The notes under the pieces were generated by a model that searched no databases, was not told the DNA's origin, and saw nothing but the letters and a program-made list of their open reading frames with translations. 64,000 nt of DNA from Lucinisca nassula (Eukaryota > Mollusca > Bivalvia > Lucinida > Lucinidae), in NCBI GenBank assembly GCA_963580285.1, contig OY757010.1:223963234-224027233 (forward strand). Reading direction: 5' to 3'. This document shows, in pieces, positions 41,241 to 50,962 of this stretch. The stretch's first letter is position 1. The number at the start of each line of letters is the position of its first letter. The position numbers and the translations under genes were made by a program.

Positions 41241-41559
41241 TGCAGTTATGCTTTGTTTGATCACAAATTTCTCTTGTACTTAAAACATTGTACTCTTTAA
41301 ACTGGGTGAGGTTGGGGGCAGTGTGTGTGTGTGTGTGTGGGAGTGGGGGGGGGGATGCCTGATACAATCCACTACTGGAGATGAGCAGTTTCCACATTGA
41401 ATAAAACATTCCTTCACTGTGTTTGTCTTGTTCATGGGAATGTCTTTTTAACCTACTTTTAGCTTCATTGAGTTTCTGCGCTATGTATAGCAGAAGTCCA
41501 TTTCGAAATTTAGAGGTTGGATTTGAAGATTTCTTAATAATTTATTTTACTGATTTCAG

Positions 41560-41844
41560 TAAGCTTATACAGGTGGCAAACACGTGGTTGAGGAATAACC
41601 CTAATGTAGCAGTTGTTAAATGTGAAACAACAGAACGGAGGCTGCTGAAATATCTTCCAAGTGAAAACCAGATCATTCAGGTACCGGTGGGGGCAGTGTC
41701 CTCTGTCCCAGTTCCTCCCGTTGCAAACCAACATACTACGGGTCCAGGTCATGGCGGCAAGCCTCAGTCTCTTACATACGATATTGACAGTATGGTGAAG
41801 CATGAGGCTTCAGCTGGGACTTCATTCTTCATAAAAGGACTTCG
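41560..41844 (+). CDS. Host gene, exon 3
   Basis: Acceptor ACTGATTTCAG, donor CTTCG|GTAAGT, 285 bp, phase 2 in and phase 2 out. It completes Ser88 and encodes residues 89-182. First half: KLIQVANTWLRNNPNVAVVK, then CETTERRLLKY, the most conserved-looking part of the repeated module. Middle: a proline/valine/glycine linker (PVPPVANQHTTGPGHGG). End: TSFFIKGLR, continued in exon 4. No signal peptide or membrane segment is seen. Product function unknown. Confidence 0.82.
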
Positions 41845-42133
41845 GTAAGTGCACTTCTCCAATTGTTACCCAAGTGTTATTGTTGTTTTGTTGGTCTTTT
41901 ATTTATTTTTCAAAAACCTCTGAAATGCCATTGATAAGAAATAACCATAAGTTTTATAAACACTGGCAGATACAGCAGAACAGTCTCAGCATTACCGATT
42001 ATTGAAAACCTTCCAATAAGCCATTGGTTATTCCATATCAGAGCATCGAGGTACAGTTCAGCTTCATAAAAATTACTGGCAAAATTTGTCCACTTGTATG
42101 CAGAGGAATTTGTTTCTTACTACTTCAGATGTA

Positions 42134-42311
42134 CAGTCAAATTTCTGTAATTAAACCACCTTTGGGACTGTTCAAAAGTGGTCTTTAAGACCACTTTTGA
42201 ACTGTCCCAAAGGTGGTATCTCCCTAGAAGACACTTAAGTACAAGAATGACTGAAACCTTTTAAATATGCTTAGTCCTAATTTTCGGTGGTCTTAATAGC
42301 GAAAATTCACT
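42134..42311. mobile_element. Hairpin MITE, family E (well preserved)
   Basis: Ends CAGTCAAATTTCTGTAATTA and CTTAATAGCGAAAATTCACT. The core palindrome at 42156-42216 pairs ACCACCTTTGGGACTGTTCA with its inverse around CTTTAAG. Confidence 0.8.
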
Positions 42312-42798
42312 ATATTTTGTACATCTGTCAGTTTGTATTTCTATTTGTAGTGTATGAATATGGTGTCGTAGTTGGAGATCCTTATTTTTTTCTTATTTTT
42401 GCTTAAGAGTAGATTGTGTGCAGTCGCTGGAAAGAGTGTCATAAAATAGATTGTGTACCTGGTAGAATGAGCAGACGGATTCTATATTTATAATGTTAAT
42501 AAAAAGAAGACAACTCTTAAATACAAATTGCGCGCCCATGATGCAAACCGTTACCATAGGACAAATGGCGATTCCTGTTACTAAATCTGGACGAAATCTG
42601 TGACTGCCACATATGTAGTCAGATATTTTATTGGTTTGGTTTGAAGGTTTACGACCCAATAAACACTATTCAGGTCATGTTGAGCCTGTCCGTTTACCTA
42701 ACAATACCTTTTCTTAACAGGCTTGTGCATAAGCGGTTAACCAGTACCAGAAACTGACGATTGGCCTTCTTAAATCAACAGCTACGAATGTTGCCGGA

Positions 42799-42873
42799 CC
42801 ACCGGAATCGAACACATCGATGAGCTCCTGATCACAAGTCAGATGCGCATTCGATAGAGCTACCGAAGCCGGT
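42799..42873 (-). tRNA. tRNA-like sequence (pseudogene or SINE head)
   Basis: On the minus strand: GGCTTCGGTAGCTCTATCGA, then TCTGACTTGTGATCAGG as anticodon arm (anticodon would read TGT) and GTGTTCGATTCCGG as T-arm/B-box. The acceptor stem does not close properly and the variable region is long. I favour a tRNA-derived SINE head over a working tRNA. Confidence 0.4.
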
Positions 42874-43034
42874 CAAATATTTGATTAAAAGCTCCACGAG
42901 GCACGACATGACATACACGCTCAGACAGTTTCTAATATATAATTATAAAACATTGATTATCGTCAAGATGGACCATGTCGTATCAGATATTGTGACAATA
43001 TACCTCTTAATTCAGCATGTTTCTGAAGGCTGAG

Positions 43035-43272
43035 GCTTGAACATATATTATGATATCACACCCGTATGACAAAGTACATTCTTTCTTTTCTCCAAAATTG
43101 CTACTTTTTCGATGCAAAAATTAGATATGTTTCTTATTTATACTCCAAACATAGGTTGTGAGTGCTCGTTAGAACCGCCTCATTGAGGCGGTTCTAACGG
43201 GTACCCACAACTTCCGTATTGGAGCAGAAATTAGCAAAATAATGTTTACCCCTGTAAATCCCAACTTTCTCA
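43035..43272. mobile_element. Hairpin MITE, subfamily C
   Basis: The palindrome TGCTCGTTAGAACCGCCTCA / TGAGGCGGTTCTAACGGGTA at 43160-43205 is nearly perfect. The left flank TACATTCTTTCTTTTCTCC is shared with partial copies near 45845 and 47060. Confidence 0.7.
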
Positions 43273-43284
43273 ATATAAAATGGG

Positions 43285-43490
43285 ATACATCATACACTAC
43301 ATCATAGTGTAGTTTATATTTTCTTTGTCCTTTGGGAACACTTTTTCCATTGTGGAATTTTGAAAATATTTGAGGGTCACTAAGGCGGCCTAAATGGCCG
43401 AAACTAGATCGCCTGGTCCAGAAAACATGTACACTCCATATTTTCCAGTTTTGTGGTGTATTCCTTGCTTCCAAAGGATAACCCTTGTAT
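43285..43490 (+). repeat. Dispersed repeat G, copy 4
   Basis: CTACATCATAGTGTAGTTTA to TCCTTGCTTCCAAAGGATAA. It is fused to the MITE on its left and followed in tandem by copy 5. Confidence 0.75.
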
Positions 43491-43757
43491 AGAACAAATT
43501 TAACGTTACTACAGCTGGTGTCCGGAATGTGTGACGGCCGTAAAAAGTCTCCCTGCCCTACATCATAGTGTAGTTTATATTTCCTTGTCCTTTGGGATCA
43601 CTGATTCCATTGTAGAATTTTGAAAATATTTGAGGGTCACTGATGGGGCCTAAGTAGCCGAAACTAGCTAGTCTGGCCCAGAAAACATGCACACTCCACA
43701 TTTTCCAGTTCTGTGGTGTATTCCTTGCTTCCAAAGGATAATCCTTTGTAGAGCATT
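43491..43757 (+). repeat. Dispersed repeat G, copy 5
   Basis: ACAAATTTAACGTTACTACA, GACGGCCGTAAAAAGTCTCC and AAACTAGCTAGTCTGGCCC are in order. Confidence 0.75.
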
Positions 43758-43764
43758 TTAACGG

Positions 43765-44070
43765 GGTATTGTTTGTTTGATTTGAGGTTTAATGTCCCCG
43801 TCAACACTGTATAGGTCATTTTGGAGACGCTGCTTCCAATTTTGTGGGACTTTTACCCGACATTGAGATGAAATGACATCTCGAGCCCTGTCGCCCAATG
43901 AAACTAATAGGGTTTATATGCATGGACGGGCCGACTCGTACCGCTTTGCCTGGGCAGGTTTAGATCCTCTAAGTGGTTTACCAGTACTCGTGTGGGTCGG
44001 TTTCAGCTCTGCATGGAAGCATCATGCAGCCCATCTATTTCTTCAAGCCCCGATGGGCGGGGGTCGTTGA
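43765..44070 (+). mobile_element. SINE family S1, inverted relative to its (CAAA)n tail
   Basis: TTGTTTGTTTGATTTGAGG (tail complement) opens the copy; CCGATGGGCGGGGGTCG closes it. All internal landmarks are intact. It inserted upstream of exon 4. Confidence 0.85.
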
Positions 44071-44203
44071 AGGGGTGATCATTGTACGGACTTGTTAGCA
44101 TGATGAAACAGAAGATCGCTTTATTATTCAGTAGATCTATATATATGATTCAGATGTCTGAATATGACAGACAAACTCAAAAGTGGTCGTGTTTGTGTTT
44201 CAG

Positions 44204-44330
44204 AGTATGGTTGAGAGATAAACCTAATGATTACACTCCTCAACAAATTGGTATGATAGACACAGTCCCTGATGAAGAAACTATAGATATACCACGAAAT
44301 ACAAGTAACTCTGATACTTTCTTTGTTCAG
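44204..44330 (+). CDS. Host gene, exon 4
   Basis: Acceptor TTTGTGTTTCAG, donor GTTCAG|GTACTC, 127 bp, phase 2 in and phase 0 out. It completes Arg183 and encodes residues 184-225. VWLRDKPNDYTPQQIGMIDT followed by VPDEE is the second instance of the exon 2 motif (IGMIDTVP vs LGYIDIQP). An acidic/polar linker follows. Confidence 0.8.
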
Positions 44331-44454
44331 GTACTCCAGTTTATATCATAACATAATGTATTTCTGAATAAGTGTGTTTGTGACACACCAAGGACATGCT
44401 TTTTATATTTTTATACCAATTAAGAAAATATGAAGCCTCTCTTACTCTCTCTGG

Positions 44455-45217
44455 GCTCATTCAACAGACATCGAATTGTTTCAGCCAGAAAACAGGATTT
44501 CACACCTCTAAAAATTGTCTTCAGAGGACAGTTTGCATAAAAAGTCAAATCCGGAGACGATTTGTATAAGATGTCAAATCCTGTTTTCTCGGAGACAATT
44601 GGCGTGAGATGTCAAATCCTGTTTTCTCGGAGACAATTGGCGTGAGATGTCAAATCCTGTTTTCTCGAGGACAATTGGCGTGAGATGTCAAATTCTGTTT
44701 TCTCGGAGACAATTGGCGTGAGATGTCAAATCCTGTTTTCTCGGAGACAATTGGCGTGAAATGTCAAATCCTGTTTTCTCGGAGACAATTGGCGTGAGAT
44801 GTCAAATCCTTTTTTCTCGGAGACAATTGGCGTGAGATGTCAAATCCTGTTTTCTCGGAGACAACTGTTTTCTCGGAGACAATTGGCGTGAGATGTCAAA
44901 TCCTGTTTTCTCGGAGACATTTGGCGTGAGATGTCAAATCCTGTTTTCTCGGAGACAATAGGCTTTAGATGTCAAATCTTGTTTTCTCGGAGACAAATGG
45001 CTTTAGATGTCAAATCTTGTTTTCTCGGAGACAATTGGCTTTAGATGTCAAATCTTGTTTTCTCGGAGACAATTGGCTTTAGATATCAAATCCTGTTTTC
45101 TCGGAGACAATTGGCGTGAAATTTAAAATCCTGTTTTCTCGGAGACAATTGGTTTTAGATGTCAAATCTTGTTTTCTCGGAGACAATTGGCGTGAGATCT
45201 CAATCCTATTTTCTGGG
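44455..45217. repeat. 38-bp minisatellite derived from MITE F
   Basis: The left edge CTCTGGGCTCATTCAACAGA matches the end of MITE F. About 18 units of GAGACAATTGGCGTGAGATG plus TCAAATCCTGTTTTCTCG follow, with an alternative TTGGCTTTAGATGTC type in the right part. Confidence 0.9.
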
Positions 45218-45474
45218 CATCACGTTAACAAGTCCGTGAAATGAACACCCCTAAACCCCACTTTATATAGAGAAAGCTCCCCCTCCAAGATGTAGGTTAT
45301 GTATCTGGTTAGAACCGCCTAAATGAGGCGGCTCTAACGAGTACCACAACCTATGTTTGCAGTTTACATAAGAAAAAATTGTCACGTACTTTTATCAGAA
45401 AAGTAGCCATTTTTGAGCTGTGAAAAAAAAAAACACTACGAGCTCGTATGTCGTATGATTGTGTTATCGTAATG
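45218..45474. mobile_element. Hairpin MITE, subfamily B
   Basis: CATCACGTTAACAAGTCCGT at the left and ATTGTGTTATCGTAATG at the right. Hairpin TTAGAACCGCCTAAATGAGG / CGGCTCTAACGAG at 45318-45347. Confidence 0.7.
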
Positions 45475-45544
45475 AAAAATATATCAAAATTTCAAAATGT
45501 CGTCTGGTGGGAAAAAAAAACACCATGCAGAGCGTTAACAGAAA

Positions 45545-45712
45545 CAGATGATTAAGCCAATCACCTTGTAAACCAGGGACCGCAGGATCGTTCCCTGGCT
45601 TCTCCAGACTTTCGGATGAGTCTTTAAACCGAGGTCCCGTCTCCGTATTAACTTAGCTGTTGGTGGGACGTAAAACTCTTACACTCACTCACTCACGAAC
45701 AGGTGCATCTTC
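45545..45712 (+). mobile_element. SINE family S3 with (CACT)n tail
   Basis: CACCTTGTAAACCAGGGACC, GCAGGATCGTTCCCTGGC, CCAGACTTTCGGATGAGTC and GGTGGGACGTAAAACTCTTA, followed by CACTCACTCACTCAC. The A-box part of the tRNA head is truncated. Same family as 53665-53825. Confidence 0.75.
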
Positions 45713-45906
45713 AAGAGAGGTAACTCTTCCAAACATGTCTAAGTGTCTAAAAAAAGGTGACCCCAACCCAATTTATGAAAGTGATGGATCATATGGCAAG
45801 TGTATCAATGTTTCTGAACATTACGATAATACATACGTGTGACACAGAGCATTCTTTCATATCTCCAACATCATTAATTTGCTGATCAAAATGTGTGATA
45901 TTATAT

Positions 45907-46013
45907 CCCAGCCAGCAATGAATGCCGGGCCAACGTCGGGCCGATAGCGGTACGACGTTGTAACGTCGTACCGCTTTCGGCCCGACGTTGGCCCGTTGTT
46001 TGTGCTGGCAGGG
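45907..46013. mobile_element. Short palindromic MITE (CCCAGCCAGCA termini)
   Basis: CCCAGCCAGCAATGAATGCC at the left, TTTGTGCTGGCAGGG at the right. The centre GGTACGACGTTGTAACGTCG / TACC is palindromic with long arms of GGGCCAACGTCGGGCCG type. Confidence 0.75.
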
Positions 46014-46019
46014 AGTCTT

Positions 46020-46490
46020 GTCTATACTTGAAACATAGATTGTAAGTGCTCGTTACGAGCACGACCTATGCCTCGGAACAGAACTAAGAAAAATAATTTT
46101 TGTTTGTTTGATCTGAGGTTTAACGTCCCCGTCAACACTGTAAAGGTCATTTTGGAGACGTTGCTTCCAGTTTTGTGGGACTTTTGCCCGACATTGAGAT
46201 GAAATGACATCTCAAGCCCTGTCGCCAAATGAAACCAATAGAGTTTATATGCATGGACGGGTACCGACTCGCACCGCTTTGCCTGGGCAGGCTTAGATCC
46301 TCTAAGCGATTTACCAGTACTCGTGTGCGAGTCGGTTTCAGGTCTGCGTGGAAGCATCATGCAGCCCATTTATTTCTTCAAGCCCCGTTGGGCGGGGGCC
46401 GAAGAAAAATAATATATACACCCTATAAACTCCAGTTTTGTCTATATAATGTGGGGTTTAAGGGGATAAATAGAAGGGCTTGTTAACGTG
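46020..46490. mobile_element. Hairpin MITE, subfamily B (inverted), split by a SINE
   Basis: The right end CTTGTTAACGTGATG is the inverted subfamily B terminus. The left part has a shortened hairpin TGCTCGTTACGAGCACGACC. A SINE occupies 46098-46401. Confidence 0.65.
46098..46401 (-). mobile_element. SINE family S1 with 12-bp target-site duplication
   Basis: AAGAAAAATAAT occurs directly before (46086-46097) and after (46402-46413) the 304-bp insert. This defines the family's boundaries: GGCCCCCGCCCAACGGGGC at the 5' end and CAAACAAACAAAA at the 3' end. A duplication of this length and an A-rich target are typical of LINE-mediated retroposition. Confidence 0.88.
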
Positions 46491-46534
46491 ATGTTAAACC
46501 TGTATTGGCCCAAATGGGGCTTATGTTTGTTATA

Positions 46535-46878
46535 CAGTAGAACTTCGATGGCTCGAACACCGATGGCTCGTTTACCATGGATGTGTCGAACCCATTCTTG
46601 AGCCCCTAGCGAAATCCTCTACATAAGAAATAGTGGGAGATAAATAAAGAGATTTTAGTCTTTTATCTTGCAAATGTATGCTGTGTGTACTCATTAGAAT
46701 CGCCTCAATGAGGCGATTCTAATGAGTACACTCAGCATACATATTCATTACAGAAGACCGAAAATATGTCTTAAAGTATCTTGTTATGCCTCCTGACAGT
46801 AATCTCGGTGGCTCGAACTACCCCTGTCTCGAACAGATTTTCGTGGTCCCAAAGGTGTTCGAGCCATTGAAGTTCGGT
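46535..46878. mobile_element. MITE D (pogo/Tigger-like ends) with palindromic core
   Basis: CAGTAGAACTTCGATGGCTC at the left and GAGCCATTGAAGTTCGGTTA at the right, next to TA on both sides. The core ACTCATTAGAATCGCCTCAA / TGAGGCGATTCTAATGAGTA at 46688-46732 is a perfect palindrome. The pogo/Tigger link rests only on end-sequence resemblance. Confidence 0.7.
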
Positions 46879-47029
46879 TATATATGCCTATGGTATCACA
46901 TGTAAAGTCCGTCAGAATTCACTTTCCATTTATGTCCATGGTAAAAAGGGAAGTAAATATCTTTCAGTTGAGACAGCTCTATCGCAAACGTCTACTTTAT
47001 TGACAATGATATACGCATAGAGCAAACCA

Positions 47030-47200
47030 TTACTATAACAGACCCGTGTCACATACTGCATTCTTTCATAGCTCCAAAACGGTCATTTTTTATGATGAAA
47101 ATTTGTGATATTTTCCTTTCTTATTCTCCAAAGGTAGGTTTTGGGTGCTCGTTAGAATCGCCTCATCGAGGCGGTTCTAACGAATACCCACACTATAACC
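47030..47200. mobile_element. Hairpin MITE, subfamily C (partial)
   Basis: ACTGCATTCTTTCATAGCTCC flank and palindrome TGCTCGTTAGAATCGCCTCA / TCGAGGCGGTTCTAACGAAT at 47148-47192. The right half is lost. Confidence 0.65.
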
Positions 47201-47324
47201 CCTATCTTTTCTTTTGTTATTTTCTCGCAAACAAGGAGTTTATCAAGAGAAATCATACAGGCCGACACCCGACAAAAAGGGTATATGTTCATCAAATAAG
47301 GGTGTGTACCCGATGTTTTAAAAC

Positions 47325-49680
47325 CTTTTTAGCTCACCGTCACGTTGTGACGAGGTGAGCTTTTGGGATCACTTTTTGTCCGTCGTCCGTCGTGCGTGCG
47401 TGCGTCCGTGCGTCCGTCCGTGCGTAAACAATTTCTTCAAACGACATCTCCTCCTAAACAACTGAGCGGATTTTGACCAAACTTCACAGGAATGATCCTT
47501 AGGTGGTCCCCTTTCAAAGTTGTTCAAATGGTTCCGGTCCGTTGCACATATAGGTCACAGGAGCCAAAAATCGATTTTTTTTCACTGAAAACTTACAAAA
47601 TCTTCTTCTCTGAAACTGCAAGGCCCAGGTCTTTGATATTTGGTATGAAGCTTCATCTAGTGGACCCCTACCAAGATTGTTCAAATTATAGTGCTGGGGC
47701 CAAAAATGCCCCCGCACCGGGGCCCTTTGGTTTTACATGGGCTTATATAGGGAAAATCTTTAAAAATCTTCTTCTCTGAAACTGCAAGGCCCAGGTCTTT
47801 GATATTTGGTATGAAACTTCATCTGGTGGACCCCTACCAAGATTGTTCAAATTATTGTGCTGGGTCCAAAGATGCCCCCGCCCCGGGGCCCTTTGGTTTT
47901 ACATGGGCTTATATAGGCAAAATCTTTAAACATCTTCTTCTCTGAAACCGCAAGGCCCAGGTCTTTGATATTTGGTATGAAGCTTCATCTAGTGGACCCC
48001 TACCAAGATTGTTCAAATTATAGTTCTGGGGCCAAAAATGCCCCCGCCCCGGGGCCCTTTGGTTTTACATGGGCTAATATAGGGAAAATCTTTAAAAATC
48101 TTCTTCTCTGAAACTGCAAGGCCCAGGTCTTTGATATTTGGTATGAAACTTCATCTGGTGGACCCCTACAAAGATTGTTCAAATTATTGTGCTGGGGCCA
48201 AAGATGCCCCCGCCCCGGGGCCCTTTGGTTTTACATGGGCTTAAATAGGCAAAATCTTTAAAAATCTTCTCTAAAACCGCAAGGCCCAGGTCTTGTCTTT
48301 GATATTTGGTATAGAGCTTCATCTAGTGGACCCCTACCAAGATTGTTCCAATTATAGTGCTGGGGCCAAAAATGCCCTCGCCCCGGGGCCCTTTGGTTTT
48401 ACATGGGCTTATATAGGGATAATCTTTAAAAATCTTCTTCTCTGAAACTGCAAGGCCCAGGTCTTTGATATTTGGTATGAATCTTCATCTTATGGACCCC
48501 TACCAAGATTGTTCAAATTATAGTGCTGGGGCCAAAAATGCCCCCGCCCCGGGGCCCTTTGGTTTTAGATAGGCTTATATAGGGAAAACTTTAAAAATCT
48601 TCTTCACTGAAACCGCAAGGCCAAGGTCTTTGATATTTGGTATGAAGCTTCATCTAGTGGACCCCTACCAAGATTGTTCAAATTATAGTGCTGGGGCCAA
48701 AAATGCCTCCGTCCCAGGGCCCTTTGGTTTTACATGGGCTTATATTGGGAAAATCTTTAAAAAATCTTATTCTCTGAAACTGCAGGGCCCAGGTCTTTGC
48801 TATTTGGTATGAAGCTACATCTAGTGGACCCCTACCAAGACTGTTCAAATTATAGTGCTGGGGCCAAAAATGCCCCCATCCGGGGCCCTTTGGTTTTACT
48901 TAGGCTTATATAGGGAAAATCTTTAAAAATCTTCTACTCTGAAACTGCAATGCCCAGGTCTTTGACATTTGGTATGAAGCTTCATCTCTTGGACCTCTAT
49001 CAAGATTGTTCAAATTATAGCCCTGGGGCCAAAAATGCCCCCCGCTCCTTGGCCCTTTGGTTTTTCATAGACTTATATAGGGAATATCTTGAAAAATCTT
49101 CTATTCTGAAACCACAAGGCCTAGGTCTTTGACATTTGGTATGCAGCTTCAGCTAGTGGACCTCTACCAAGATTGTTCAAATTATAGCCCTTGGGCCACA
49201 AATGCCCCCGCCCCAGGGCCCTTTGGTTTTACATAGACTTATAATAGAGATAATCTTTGAAAATCTTCTTCTCTGAAACAACAAGGCCCAGGTCTTTGAT
49301 ATTTGGTGTGAAGCTTCATCTAGTGGACCTCTATCAAGATTGTTTAAATTATAGCCCTGAGGCCAAAAATGCCCCTGCCCCGGGGCCATTTGGTTTCACA
49401 TAGGCTTATGTAAGGAATATCTTTAAAAAATCTTCTTCTCTGAAACCACAAGACCCAGGTCTTTGATATTTGTTGTGTAGCTTCATCTAGTGGACCTTTG
49501 CCAAGATTGTTCAAATAATAGCCTTTGTTGATATTTGGTATGAAGCTTCACCTTTTTAGACCTCCCTCAACATTATGCACATTATAACCCTGAGGTCAAT
49601 AATGGCCCTCCCCGGGGCCCACTTGTTACTCTATGGATCAGGTGAGCGATCCAGGGCCATCATGGTCCTCTTGTTCGTGC
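47325..49680. mobile_element. Interspersed element with 166-bp central tandem repeat (AGCTCACC...GGTGAGC ends)
   Basis: Begins TTTAGCTCACCGTCACG and ends ATCAGGTGAGCGATCCAGGG with the small hairpin AGGGCCATCATGGTCCT followed by CTTGTTC. Between about 47600 and 49520 lie about 12 units with a 166-bp period (e.g. CTCTGAAACTGC at 47608, 47774, 47940), becoming more divergent to the right. All short frames here are repeat artefacts. The architecture recalls bivalve elements with central ~160-bp tandems and Helitron-like ends, but the terminal tetranucleotide does not match the classical Helitron end, so class is uncertain. Confidence 0.75.
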
Positions 49681-49933
49681 TCAACTCAGGTGAGCATTGA
49701 ATTTATAATGCTCATAAATATTAAAATACAAATGAAAGCGGCCCTTTTTTTACAGAATGTTATTTGTCCTATTGTTGGTATTTGGTATTTTGAAATCTAT
49801 GAGCAAGACAAATTTCTTGCTCAAGTGAGTTGAGCATGAAAACAGTTTTTTTAGCCTCTGACCCAAGCCACTAGCAAGAATGCGCTAATGTGCAGAATAA
49901 TCTGAGCCTTAGCAGGTCGCGTGTGCAATGAAC

Positions 49934-50280
49934 GACACCAAAACACGCCTATATAATTTTGACCCCTGAAACTCCACTTTTATATAGAAAAAAACGGGTT
50001 TACACGGGTATACATTATTTTTCTGATTTCTGCTCAAAACATAGATTGTGGGTACTCGTTAGAACCGCCTCGCCGAGGCAGTTCTAACAGGCACCTACTA
50101 TCTATGTTTACATGGATTGTGGGTACTCGTTAGAACCGCCTCGCCGAGGCGGTTCTAACGGGTACCTACAATCTATGTTAAGAGCAGGAATAAGAAAAAT
50201 ATCACAATTTTTCATCTTAAAATTATCGTTTTTCGGCGGTGAAGTTTACAGTGCATTTGTATAGGCATGTTTTCGTAATG
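49934..50280. mobile_element. Hairpin MITE, subfamily A with duplicated palindrome
   Basis: Ends CCAAAACACGCCTATATAAT and ATAGGCATGTTTTCGTAATG. Two full palindromes (50047-50100 and 50113-50178), each with CTCGTTAGAACCGCCTCGCC / GAGGC symmetry, are separated by TATGTTTACATGG. Confidence 0.8.
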
Positions 50281-50444
50281 TACCTTTTTTCTCATGCTCT
50301 GGCTTAAGTATTGAATTTAACCCATTGTATACTGGTGGACTCTTCCATTGCTATATGATGGACAGGTCCATCTATCGTATAAGAAGTGTAAGGTCTATTT
50401 TTTTTTCATTTATCTTATTCTATTTTGATGGAAAATCCTCTTAG

Positions 50445-50540
50445 TAAACAGTGCTGGGCCTTATCAGTTCTGCGGCGTCTGATCTGGGTCTACACTGTTT
50501 GCCAGGGTACCCCTGTAAGGATTTCCAGCCTCAAATGGGT
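50445..50540. repeat. Dispersed repeat Q (inverted)
   Basis: TTCTGCGGCGTCTGATCTGG and TCTACACTGTTTGCCAGGGT are the reverse complement of the copy at 14262-14395. Confidence 0.65.
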
Positions 50541-50576
50541 AAAAAAAAAATTAAAAAAAAAAAAAACAGTGAAGCG

Positions 50577-50808
50577 CATCGCGAAAACACTCATATAATT
50601 TTGACCCCCTTGAACCCCACTGACATATAGTAAAAACAGGGATTTATAGGGGTAAACCTTTTTTTTTCGGCGGTTATAACGAGCACCCGCAATCTATATT
50701 TTAAAGCAGAAATAGGAAAAATAACACAATTTTTCATCTTAAAATTTTCGTTTATTTTTTCCGCAGTACAGTTTACAATGTATTTGTATAGGTGTGTTTT
50801 CGTTATGG
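50577..50808. mobile_element. Hairpin MITE, subfamily A (core deleted)
   Basis: GCGAAAACACTCATATAATT at the left and ATAGGTGTGTTTTCGTTATG at the right. Only a remnant of the palindrome (CGGCGGTTATAACGAGCACC) is left. It ends 34 bp before exon 5. Confidence 0.7.
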
Positions 50809-50841
50809 TATTAAAACACGTTCTATCTTGTCAACCAACAG

Positions 50842-50962
50842 GGAGAAAAAGTGACGAGCTATGTGTCAAAGGTGATGGATTATAAACACCATATTACGTT
50901 CAAGGGTCTACGAGAGACGGTAGAAAAAATCAACAACTCGCTGGAGAAACATCCAATACCAG
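50842..50962 (+). CDS. Host gene, exon 5
   Basis: Acceptor TCAACCAACAG, donor CCAG|GTATAC, 121 bp, phase 0 in and phase 1 out. It encodes residues 226-265 plus the first base of Gly266. ITFKGLRETVEKINNSLEKH corresponds in position to FEPFSKLIQVANTWL of exon 3 and is followed by the PIPG turn, i.e. the second module copy. Charged and probably helical. Confidence 0.8.

Larger units (their letters stand above)
38157..41559 (+). other. Intron 2 of the host gene
   Basis: GTAAAT to TGATTTCAG, phase 2. It contains four MITEs, an R3 copy, a G copy and a SINE (listed). It also holds a copy of its own last 130 bp at 40925-41055. Confidence 0.7.

Noticed and set aside
42799..42873. Functional tRNA-Thr gene
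   Set aside because: The A- and B-boxes and anticodon arm are recognisable, but the acceptor stem does not pair and other tRNA-derived SINE heads are common here.
47492..49389. Multiple frames of 60-95 codons
   Set aside because: All are shadows of the 166-bp tandem repeat.
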